Assembly: GCA_031216445.1 (NCBI GenBank)
Contig: CM062218.1
Location: forward strand, 8,453,001-8,517,000
DNA length: 64,000 nucleotides
From: Lateolabrax maculatus
Taxonomy: Eukaryota > Chordata > Actinopteri > Acropomatiformes > Lateolabracidae
Reading direction: 5' to 3'
Below the pieces are notes generated by a model. It did not search any database and was not told the origin of the DNA. It saw only the letters and a list, made by a program, of their open reading frames with translations. The translations under genes and the position numbers were made by a program. This document shows positions 36,875 to 47,114 of the stretch, piece after piece. Every line of letters begins with the position of its first letter. The stretch's first letter is position 1.

Positions 36875-39800
36875 CTAAGTCTGTGGGCTTTTGTCAGAAT
36901 TACACTTGTGCTCCTCCATGCCTTTCAGTTCCAAAAATCTTCCCATGTGTTCAAGTCGTATGGAGCCTCGATGAATCCACTCCTTCTGTTGATTATGCTG
37001 AGAGTGACAAAAAAATACATTATACCAAAGAAATCTAAACTCAAATAACAAGAAAAGATTCTCAATAGTTTAAACAACAGCACTGTTAAAGGATACTGAC
37101 CTGAAAAACAACCTGTATCAAGCTGCAGTCAATCACCAGCACCTCACACCTCTGCTGGACTCCACTTAATTCTGCATTGAGGGTCTGTCCAGCCTTGTAC
37201 TGGGTTAAATGTGGGTACGGCCAGTCCTTTAGGTATTGATTCATGAAATACTTGTGAGGGATATCTGGAATGTCATCTAAAACGTTTTCCACTGTTGAAA
37301 AAAAACAAAAAAAAACAAAGAAAGAGTCCATCACTCTTCTTACTGAAATGTCAGGCAGCACAAAGTTCTGAGGCCCTGATTCTTAATGATATACATTCCC
37401 ACGGCAGTTTCTCTTTTCAGTAATTATCTGCAACCGGTTCTGCTTCGCCCTTTTTTTGATCGCTTTTAAGCTCCTACCAAAACTCATCACTTCCTGCACG
37501 TATGTTTCACATTAAAAGCCTCCCCGCAACTCAAAGGACATAATCCCTCCCTTTCCTGATAGGCTTTTAATGTGAAACATCTGCAGGAATTATTGAATGA
37601 AAACAGTCTTTCTCAGAGAAACAGAATGGTGAGTATGACATGACTAGATTTTTTTTAAAATTTCACTGATTTCATCAAGACAGCGGGGTAAACAGGGAGG
37701 ACAAATCAGAATCTACAGCAAATTAAAACTGGAGCAGATCCGAAACATGGAAGCTTCTGGCATTAAATATGATGAAATAGAAAATATAAAACGGGAAACT
37801 AGAATTTGTTGTTTTTGAGTCTGATTGTTTGTAAAGTTAGCTGTTATGTTGTTATGTATTATCCTTTTTTATGGTGACATTTAGAGTGTAACCTGTATAA
37901 AATGAAAATAAAATGATTGGAAGAAAAAAAAAAGTAACTAAAAAAAAAGAGAAATTAGAAATAAAAGGTCTGTCTCTAACATAAGCCTGTTTCAAATAAA
38001 AGCATGCTTCTTTCTGCAGTAGAGGTAGTGAAAACAGCCAAACTTACATGGTCTGCACACCAGGTGAAGTAAAGGTAAACCAACATAGACCGGCATGTGG
38101 TCATCCGTAAAGACCAAGAACCTGGAAAATTTAAATATGTTTAAAATCATCTAACCATTACTAAAGCATTTGGGTTTTTTTGCAGGAAAGTTTGAGGTAT
38201 TAGTTTCTTCTAAAAATGGCGAATATTTTAGTGGCTCGGATGTAGGGATGAACACTCAATCAAACACACACCTTAAGCGGTTCTTTCTGCTGGGGAGCTC
38301 TACCAGAACAGCAGGTTGGAATCTGAACTTGTTATCTTGACACCTGACAACCACACGAGCTCCGACATACAGCTGCTCCAGCTTCGGTGTAGTGTCAAAG
38401 GCGATGTGGTGGCCGGACACGAGGCTCTTCCCTTTCTCTTCAAAACTAACTTTGTACTTCAACCGTCCATCTTCTGCAAATAACAAATGTCAATTAGTGA
38501 AATTGGTAATATCACCTTTGTGTCAATTATTTGCTTCATTGTAGTTCAAAATTAATTATAGAAGTGATAAACATTGTTGTCTCTAAACATACACTGTTGC
38601 ATCTGCATGTTAGGAATATGTGGCAGTTATATTTGTATATAAAAACAAACATTTTTGATTAATTAATTAATTGACTAATAGCTGATAGCTAATAGCTTCA
38701 AAAAGTTCTATTTTCTTTGCACAAAGTATGACCAACACACAAACTTTTTTCAACATTTGGAATATTTTAGTAAAAATCCAGGTGTTAGGTACATAATGAG
38801 AACAAAGTTTTCACCACACAGGGTCTTTAAATTTTACAAGCGGTTTGTTTTATTGGTGTTTTAAAGTGCTTTTGATCAATGTCCTGCCAAAAGGATTAAT
38901 TTTCTCACCCTTTGTTACTATATCCACTATTTTTCCCCGTTGCCATCTCATCGGCCTCTTCCTCGCCAGGACCATCATGTCCACTTTGATCTCCTCTTCT
39001 GGCAGGTTAGGACGGACCTTCGTGGTTTCATTACAGCAATGAGAAAAAGCCGCCGATATTATTATAGGTGTTGGGTCTGACACTGTGGAAAAACACAAAG
39101 TGTGTATATTCAAATTTATAATCTTGAGGGATTGTAAAATATTAATAATTATGGGAATTTTCAAGGAACTAAATAAGTATGCAGCCTTAAATAGGTCAAG
39201 TGCAGAATTTTCAAATAAGCTGTGTCTAAATATTCACAAACCCAACCAGAAAAAGTGAGACACATTTAAATTGTCATTACGTGAGAGGCAATTAGTTCAG
39301 AATTTTAAGTGCATGTCATGGTGTTGTTTGTGGCATTACCACTGTTGTTGTTTCTACTGCTCGACTGTGGTTTTGTTGTGTCACTCCCGGTGGGTTTCAC
39401 AGTTTTCTGTTTATTGTTTGAGACTGAGAAATCAGAATCACTAGAATCGTCTTCTGGTTCCCACTGCATATCAGTATCAGAGCTGCTGAGGGATTCGTCT
39501 TCACTGTAGAACTGCTGAGGCGTTGGTGGTCGCAGAGCGCTGATCTTATAATCAGGGAGTCTGGTTAAGACCACCACTGCTTTTTTAATTCCACTGAGAG
39601 GACTGTCTTCCAAATGTGTCTTCCTGCTCGAAATTTTATTTGTGGAGGGAGCCTCACATGGGGAATCAGATATATTTTCTGCAAAGGAAAAACCATCGGT
39701 GAAATTGTGGCTTACAACAAACAAAAAACCAATAGCAGAAATTACTTTGTTCCTGAGCTGCAAAGATTAATCGATGAAAATATTAGTTGAAAATTAATCG

Positions 39801-40195
39801 TTTGAGTCATTCCAAGCTTCTCAAATATGTGGATTTTGAACTTGTTTGTGTCAAATATAAAAGTAAATTAAATGTTTTTTCGTTTATTTATAATTTATAA
39901 CTTAAAAACATCACTTTAGGCTTTTTCAACTGTTTTTTTGATGTTTCATAGATTAGAAAATAACTTATTAAGCAAAATGAAATTGTGTTCATAAGTCAGT
40001 TTGCCAAGAATTTCCTTTATGGATAATAAGATTGAATTTGAACTTAGTTAAAGACTACCATGTTTATTTATCAAGTAACACAATTTTGTGCTTACCATTA
40101 TCATCATCTCCATCTCCATCAGGTTCCATCTTTGTCTTGTTTTCTACGGTCTCCACAGACTCCGACATTCTCATCTCCATTTCACCCACCTCCAT
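36875..40195 (-). CDS. SETDB1-like Tudor-only protein, copy 2 (400 aa, no SET domain)
   Basis: Tandem paralogue of the gene at 29086-32947. Exons: 40195-40096, 39678-39340, 39082-38909, 38473-38272, 38121-38048, 37291-37101, 36997-36875 (1203 nt, phases close). Exons 4 to 6 have exactly the lengths of their counterparts in copy 1 (202, 74, 191 nt). The first exon starts MVMEVGEMEMRMSESVETVE. The helical N-terminal exons and the acidic run of copy 1 are missing. Shared low-complexity landmarks: VVVLTRLPDYKIS and DMQWEPEDDSSDSDFS. The three Tudor units are complete: MRWQRGKIVDIV then YKVSFEEKGKSLVSGHHIAF; YVGARVVVRC then FLVFTDDHMPVYVG; and YKAGQTLNAELSGVQQRCEV then EWIHRGSIRLEHM. The protein stops 22 residues later (tail KSPQT). 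No catalytic exons follow. Untranslated first exon ends at 41151 with donor GTAAGC. Confidence 0.8.
37502..37580. repeat. 20-bp perfect inverted repeat (39-nt loop)
   Basis: ATGTTTCACATTAAAAGCCT at 37502-37521 is the exact reverse complement of 37561-37580. It lies in an intron of the copy 2 setdb1-like gene. Confidence 0.9.
37660..37935 (+). pseudogene. Possible retroposed 3'-end fragment with poly(A) tail
   Basis: On +, a frame reading KLKLEQIRNMEASGIKYDEI (ending TGA near 37819) is followed by a 3'UTR-like stretch, AATAAA at about 37905 and an A-rich tail starting about 14 bases later, as expected for a retrocopy. Upstream the frame starts without a recognisable ATG. The parent protein is not recognised; a transposon-encoded protein is possible. 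Confidence 0.35.
39760..39985 (+). repeat. Teleost interspersed repeat ('GATTAATCG' family), copy 1
   Basis: The wording AAAGATTAATCGATGAAAAT, AATTAATCGTTTGAGTCATT, CAAGCTTCTCAAATATGTGG and CATAGATTAGAAAATAACTTATTAAGC is a family I know as abundant in fish genomes. It sits in the first intron of the copy 2 setdb1-like gene. Confidence 0.55.
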
Positions 40196-40199
40196 AACC

Positions 40200-41500
40200 A
40201 CTGAAACACACCATGTGATGTAAGCAGGTTGCAAACAGTAAGTAACAAGGTAAACAGGTGGGGCCAGTGCTGTTTACATACCTCCTGTAGGCTAAAGAAC
40301 ACTTATGTATAGTAGTTCAAAGTGGATGTGTAAGGTGTTAGGACACAGATTGCACAGTAGAACCTGACCATTATTATAATGTCCAAAGATCTGCTTTGGA
40401 TTTTATTTCTGTAGATCTACTGATATTTAGAACATATAACAATAAAATATAAAATTACAAATATCAAGCCTCAGCTGCTATTTCACACTTACTGAGACCT
40501 TTATCTTCTTCTGGTGATATTTTTAAGTAAAACTGAAAGCTTGAAACTGCAAATATGTCTGCGCCTGCTCATATGTGCTATCTGCAAATAAAGGTACAGG
40601 TACAAAAACAAAACCCGACAACATTTGGTGCCATTTTTGCCAACAAGTAGTGACTAGTGGAACCTGTTCCCACGTGGTCTTGGTGTGAAAAAAAAACTGT
40701 GAAATCTTTTCACAAATAAAGTTTGAAAAGTGGGTTTCAGACAGCACTTTGTCAAGGCGATTGTATTTATAAAGCGACACATCATAACAGAAGTTATCGC
40801 AGGGCACTTTTCACATAAAGTCTAAAGACCGAATAATATTACACGTACTACAATGTAATAATATTTACAGAGAGCCAACAAATCCCACCGAGAGGAAGCT
40901 CTTGGCGACAGGGACAAGGAATCAGGATCCAGGTGAGCGGCCATCGCCCTCTCGGGTTGAGGCAGATGTTCAGGCCTCTTCAGGCTTGACCAGGTGCAAT
41001 AAGGGAGGATCGGTCGCTCAGCAATGTTAAGTTAAGTTTCCCTTAACTGAATCCAACGCAAGCTGACTTCGGCGCCGATGTTATAACAAACGTAACGTTA
41101 AAGCAAAAAAAATAAATAATAAAATGCCTGAAGCAAAGCTCACAGCTTACCTGTTGTTGTGTCCCGGTCTTCCGCTTCAAAAATGACAAAATCCGAGAAA
41201 TTATTTTTCTTATTTGGTGTCGTCCGACAGCTGAAGCTAACTAACGCCACAGGCTGCTGAGATAATAACAGGTTAGAGAAGCACAGAGTCAAACCCTCGT
41301 CTCGGTTTCTGTCACGACTGTAGGACTATCATGAAAAAAGGGCTGCAACTTCGTTCTGCTGAGGAACTGTATTAAAAATAATTAGCATAAACGCAGCTCC
41401 TCCATTTTAGACTTCTATTATTTTTGTATCTTCTTCTTCTGCTGCTGTTGTTGTTTTTGCTGCTTCTTCTTCGCGATGTTTAATGGCGGTCGGCAAACCA
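40200..41500 (-). promoter_or_regulatory. 5' region of setdb1-like copy 2
   Basis: The donor GTAAGCTG (GT at 41150-41149) closes a likely untranslated exon running right from 41151 to about 41300. CpG-containing sequence and a CTTCTTCTTCTGCTGCTGTTG tract follow at 41430-41480. The stretch 40200-41100 is intronic with no further feature seen. Confidence 0.45.
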
Positions 41501-42100
41501 CAACATTGCGCATCACCGCCACCAACAGGTAGGCCCGTGGAGTGCGGATTGGAGATTGGACACTTGGAAATGTATCTCACACAAACTCACAGGCAACATC
41601 GCATGCAAGTAGTTTATTGTACGAAATAACGAAAGCAATGTCATTTAAGTTGTTGATTGTCCATTCCTTTGATCCTCAAAGTTTTACTCAAAGGCCACTT
41701 TAGAGAAACACAGCTTCTGCATTAACAGGCTGTTCTGTGGACAGATTATGAGACAGTGGGCAGAGATTGGCAGATACTTGATATTAACGGATTCAGATCA
41801 TTATCAAGAGCAAATAAGCAACTTTTCGTTGTTGAAGCTTAAAACAGAAGCTCTGGGTTCAGGCCTCTTGATGCCCGGGGCCCCTGGGAGCGTGCTCAGC
41901 AGGTCCATTCAGTCAGAAACACTCAAACACACCATACTTGTCTTGTGACTTCCATGAAAGTGTAATGATGACTCCTTTTTTGTTGACATGTGGCCTGACT
42001 CCTGTATGTTATGTAGACTTCATATCCATTCAAAATTGCATGGTCTAAACATACATATTTTTTATAGCAGTGAGATTGTATCTTGATTTTTCTCTCTCTC

Positions 42101-42283
42101 TCAGGTGATCTGCTCCTCCTGGTAGGTGGAGGTGGAGATGGAGCCGTAAGGATCCATTACAGTCTGGGCACAGCGCACCACAGTCACCAGCAGGAAGAAA
42201 CACAGGAGGAAGAGGAAGAAGAGAGCGAAGCCCAGGTCCACGTCCACCTCAAACTGCGGTGCAGGGTGAGAAGCCTGGTCCAT
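42101..42283 (-). CDS. Cortexin-domain-containing small membrane protein
   Basis: Single coding exon, 60 residues. Order: short N-terminus MDQASHPAPQFE, then VDVDLGFALFFLFLLCFFLL (transmembrane), then the cortexin signature VVRCAQTVMDPYGSISTST and tail YQEEQIT. The pairing of a VDVD-x-G-F entry, RCA and (M/L)DPY just after the membrane span is typical of cortexins and the CTXND1/CTXND2 group, which are about 55-60 residues with the N-terminus outside or luminal. Human CTXND2 maps to 1q21.3, in the same broad block as CERS2, so ctxnd2 is plausible but not proven. Cellular role is poorly known. Confidence 0.75.
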   Translation of the reverse strand: MDQASHPAPQFEVDVDLGFALFFLFLLCFFLLVTVVRCAQTVMDPYGSISTSTYQEEQIT

Positions 42284-45200
42284 GTGGGCGATGATGACTG
42301 CTGATCCTTCTTTGGACTGTTTTTTTTCTTCTTTGTCAGTTCAGCACTGCCACTTTAGGGGTAAGGCGGGCGTGTGCACTTGTGCTCTTGGGATGATGGT
42401 GATAACTTGATGGCAGAAATACAAACCAGAAAGACAGACAGAGATTAAAGAGGATACAGCCAACTTCTGAAAGCAATGTCCATGGTTTGATTTTGCATGC
42501 CCCTCTTCTTTTGTTGTATTTTAACTGTATAACTATCATAAAAAGGGGAAAATGCCCCCAAAAAATCTTCAAAAAACATGATATTGGCATTCATTAAAAG
42601 AATGGGCTACTCCACCGATTTAGCATCGCACTCTGAAAACATTATAGGACTCTCGCTGCACAGTTTTTAAACAAAGTATCAAAATCAGTGCAGCCAAAAC
42701 AGAGATATTGTCTTTTTTTATTGCACGCAATCTTTTTCCTCGCCAAAACCTGGCACCTTCATTACCCACAATGCAATGCCACCAACAGTTGGGTCAAAGA
42801 TTCAGGTGTGTTATGCTCCTTCTTTTATACAGAGCTACAGAAGTCTGGTAGTTTCACTTCTCCACCCCCCCAGATTGTTTTTCCTTTTTGAATTTGTAGT
42901 CTTAAGACCCAACCGACGCCAACTCAAGTTACATCACTTGAGGCAATTTATCAGATTTCAGTTCCCTGTGGAGCCACAAAAGACTTTGCACAGCATTTTT
43001 CACATAGGCAGTAGTTCTCCCCAACACCTGTTAACAGACTGATGTGTAAAATGGGTGGAGTTTCCCTTTTACGGTAGCTACACTTAAGGTCTCATTACAT
43101 GAATTCCACACAGGTCGGACTCAGACGCCATCCTGTGTTTGTGAACTCTGTTCAGACTATTCAAAATATCAGACTGCGAATTTCCCCTAAAATATAACTA
43201 TTTTCAAGGGCTGTAATCAAATCCTTAACTGTATTAAAATATTTTCTTGATTAAATGATTAATCATTTGGTCTCAAAAATTACCATCACAATATCCTGGA
43301 AAAACAAATTATCATTTTTGAATTGCTTGTTTTGTCCAAAACCCAAAGATATTCACTACTATTACATAGTAACAAACAAAAACAGTGCAAATGCTGTTTT
43401 CTAGAAACTGGATGAAATGTTTGATATTTTTGCTTAAAAAATTACTTAAATGTTTGCTCGATTATAAAAATAAATGAATAACTTGCTGTCGGTTTACTAT
43501 TAGATTATCCAACTGATCTTTTTTAGCACTAGTATTTTTATATTGGGCAAGTTAACACACCCATAACACATTGTTCTGAGATGTTTACTAGTCAGTGGTC
43601 ATCATTTTTTGCCTGATTGTTGTTAAGAGGAAAACAGCAGATTTATCAAACTGTTTATGGGAAGAAACAGTTATTTTGTACATTGTTATGCATATTTAAA
43701 GTCAAATTCAGCCTTAGCAATGGAGCATGAAGTAGTTTTACAAGCTGTAAAAGGTGACAGCAACACACAATTTCAAAGAGAACCGACTTAGCAAATATTA
43801 AATTTTAAAACTCACCATTCACCATTCTGCATTGTCATCAGCGACCCAGGTGTTTGTTGCTGCAGTCTTTCCATCACCCGTCCAAACCTTTGAAGAGCTT
43901 TCATAACATCTTGGTTCCCTCTGAGCTTCCTTATTACTCGAGTTACCAAAGACAGTCATCAGTTTCCAGAGTCTTTACCGTCCCCCTCTCCTCGTGGTCA
44001 TCACAGGAAAAATGAGCAGCCCACAGATTAGCTCCTGCACACACACATGCAAGATACACAGGCATACACTTGCACCTTGCGACCTCCCCCTGCCGTGTAA
44101 AGCCTTTATTAATACTTAAACAGGAATTGAATAACGGTCTACACAGTTCACAAGTGAATCAAACACCCCATAGCTTTTGTTCTCCTGTCAGATGGACCTT
44201 CATCGCTGTCACCAATTCGGCTTCACACCACTATAGCTCAAGCACCTTAGGTGACACTGAGCTTATTCATTACACACGGCTGAAAAGGCAACAGGGGAAG
44301 GAGGAGAAACTTGAGGTGAAAGGAAAGGCAAAGATTTAAAGAGGAGGAGTAAGACTGGACACAGAAGGGGGGCGTGGAAAGGCAAGCCCAGACGTTGGGG
44401 CAGGGGAAACACGAGATGCACTAGCAATTAAATTGCGGAGCCAGATGCGAGACCAGGGTGGAAATTGACCCTGCCGCTTTAAAATGGAGATTGTTACAGT
44501 GAGGTTGCCGGTGACAAGAACAGTGTGGAGGCTGAAGTGCGGGGCACGGAGGTAAAGTGATCCCACTCCATATGCAATTAGCCAAGAAGGCCTTTTAGGC
44601 TGCAGCCAAAATACTGTAGGGGAAAGTGGCAGAGGAAGAGGGAAGAAACAAGAACTGGTTTCTTTTTTGGGTGGATGAAAAAGAAGTCGACCCTGATCAA
44701 CGCTTTCAAACTTTCCAACTGAATGAAGACCATATCTTTCATTCCAAGATAATTATGCAAGCACCTGAGACATTTTTGGCAACAGTGTCCCAGAAGTGTG
44801 CCAGCCAGGTCCAGCTCTGTGTGTCACCACTACACTGTGCCACCTGATATTGTAATAGCTCCATGGTGCCTTCAGGTCTACTCTACACCAGTGGAACCAA
44901 TAACTGATGGATGGTGCTCATGCCAGACTGGATTTTCTCCACTTTCACAGTGACAGAATATCTCCAAGCTTTGCTCTTATGTCGGCATCATCAATGAGAG
45001 GCACAGTTCTCGGCTCCTGAATTATGGCTGCGTCATTTGGGTGTTCAGTCCACAAAAACTACTACTACAAACCCTACGAGTGGATAAAAATGGTACCTCA
45101 AAATGTCAAGGGGAATTAGGACAATCAAATAAACAAACACACATTCTTCAGAAGAAAATCTACTTCATACTTTTAACTTTTAAGTTTTTCTGGTTAAAAG

Positions 45201-45580
45201 GATTCTAGCAATGTATAAACAAATTCAAGACATAAAACTGTTATGTCAAAAAAATTATCATTTAATAGAAAAGATCACAATCACAGTTGCAACTCTCAAG
45301 AATTCCAATATGGAAAAAACCTTAGTTAACCAGTTAGTCATCTCTCATTATCATTTCTCTTTAGTCAGTCTTCTGCATTTATTAGTTTGGTGTAAACTTA
45401 TAATTTAATAAAAACCTTGTTATCTGAAACTACCCTTATATCCCAAATTGTAATTGCAAATATTTCAGATTCTCATGAAAAGAATAAAGTATAAAACACA
45501 CAGTAGTTATCCACAATTATCTTTATCATCATCCTCATTATGATTTTACATCTCAGCAACACAAAATGCAGAATAAAAAC
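42284..45580. other. Gene-free stretch between the cortexin-like gene and cers2
   Basis: No conserved coding sequence seen. Holds a second copy of the GATTAATCG repeat family (43200-43520). The 5' untranslated exons of the cortexin-like gene presumably lie here, but I could not pick them. Confidence 0.4.
43200..43520 (-). repeat. Teleost interspersed repeat ('GATTAATCG' family), copy 2
   Basis: CTTGATTAAATGATTAATCATTTGG, GTCCAAAACCCAAAGATATTC and CTCGATTATAAAAATAAATGAATAACTTG match the reverse orientation of the family seen at 39760-39985. Confidence 0.5.
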
Positions 45581-46392
45581 ACTTTCTGTAAAAGCAAAGC
45601 TCTGAGTTGCAGTTGACTGGTCATCATGAGCTGAGGCGTACAGAGAAGTTAGAGGCCCAGAGAGTTACAGTGCATGTGTTCGATGTGTTGGGACACAAAG
45701 AGAGCAGAAATAAAGACAAAGGGACAGAAATTACTTTCTTTTCTTTTTCTTATTTTACAATTAACACTTGAAATGATGAAGGCACTTGCAAATGACAAGG
45801 TAATACAGAATGTAAACCGTACTTTGGTGTTTCATTTCTACCTCTTAAGATTTCATTAAACTCTCTCTTTTTTTTGTTTTTACAAAATGAACCACAGCGT
45901 TGACAAAAAAGATCTTGGGAAAATAATGAGAATAAATATCAAACAAAATTGAAACCATACTCTGAAACCCAGGTTTGAATTTGAATCAAACACTATTACT
46001 TACTTGTCTGTTTACTACATATTTAGTTGGATCTATAGAAAAAAACCATAAAGTGCATCTTTGGATGGATGGGAAAAACAACACTGAATGGAAATGCTAT
46101 TGACTCTTCCAGCCCATAAAGAATTCATAAACAGTTACTGATTGGTTTGGGTTACACTCAAACAAATTGCTCCCAAATTTAAACCATCGACTGGATTGAA
46201 AACAAATAAAACAAAGCAAAATAAAATTATAACTAAAAAACAAACATTTAAAATTATCTCTGTGCGGTCTGCTTCCAAAAAGGAAAAGCATTTAAGACAA
46301 ACTTCCACAAAGGCACATTTCAACACGTGGCAGATGTAGCACCATCTCGCACGCTTTCAGACTGTTAAAAAACATTATTTTCTTCCAATTAT

Positions 46393-47114
46393 TTTATTTC
46401 AGACATCATTGGAACAAATATATGCTAGCAAAACCACTGGCAAGAACCAGAGTGACAAAATGGCAGCTGCAATAACCAACTTGCAAATTAGATACTCTGG
46501 ACTTCAGTAAATAGTCTTAAATCAGGTTATGGTCCATAGAAAGCCTCATTCAACTTAGTGCTCCTCAAAATATCACTGATTTCAGTGGGGTTATTAAGAG
46601 CAACAAAATCAGTCTGGTTTAAGGGCAGTAAAACTAAAAGGTTTTTAACTGACTGTGCAGGACAGCAAAGTCAATCCTAACCACAGCATGTCTTCAAAAC
46701 ACTTCTAGTGACAAAACTTAAAGCTACAAGCAGGCAGATTCGCATGTGGCAACTTACTCAACAGCACAAAATCTTGGAAATTAGCAAAACAGTCTAGAGG
46801 GGAGGAAAAAGAGGAGACGGTGTGTGTAACGAGAAAACCACTCTGCTGCTTAGGTGCTAAGCAGATCATTGTGGTTCTCCATCGCAGTCTTACTCTTTCC
46901 GTTTAATTTAATGTAATCCACAGAGAGGTGAAATTATCCAGTTTAGGCTACCAGGTTTCAGAAAGGAGGGTATATATATGAGTGTATATATTTGTGTGTG
47001 CTGCCTGATGCCCCTGTATGCCACGCTACCGTTCTTTGGCTTTCAGGTGAGGGCCACATGTGAGGGCCCAACGTCACTCTTCACACAGCCTCATCTCCAG
47101 CTCTCGCAGTCCAA
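46393..47114 (-). other. cers2: Probable 3' untranslated region of cers2
   Basis: Sequence after the cers2 stop on the - strand. AATAAA on - (46398-46393) is a plausible end; a longer 3'UTR running toward 45.5 kb cannot be excluded. No other gene seen. Confidence 0.4.

Noticed and set aside
29472..40195. Full-length setdb1
   Set aside because: Searched for MBD, pre-SET Cys clusters and SET motifs on both strands between and beyond the two copies; none found.
42083..42304. 73-codon + strand frame
   Set aside because: Antisense shadow of the cortexin-domain gene.
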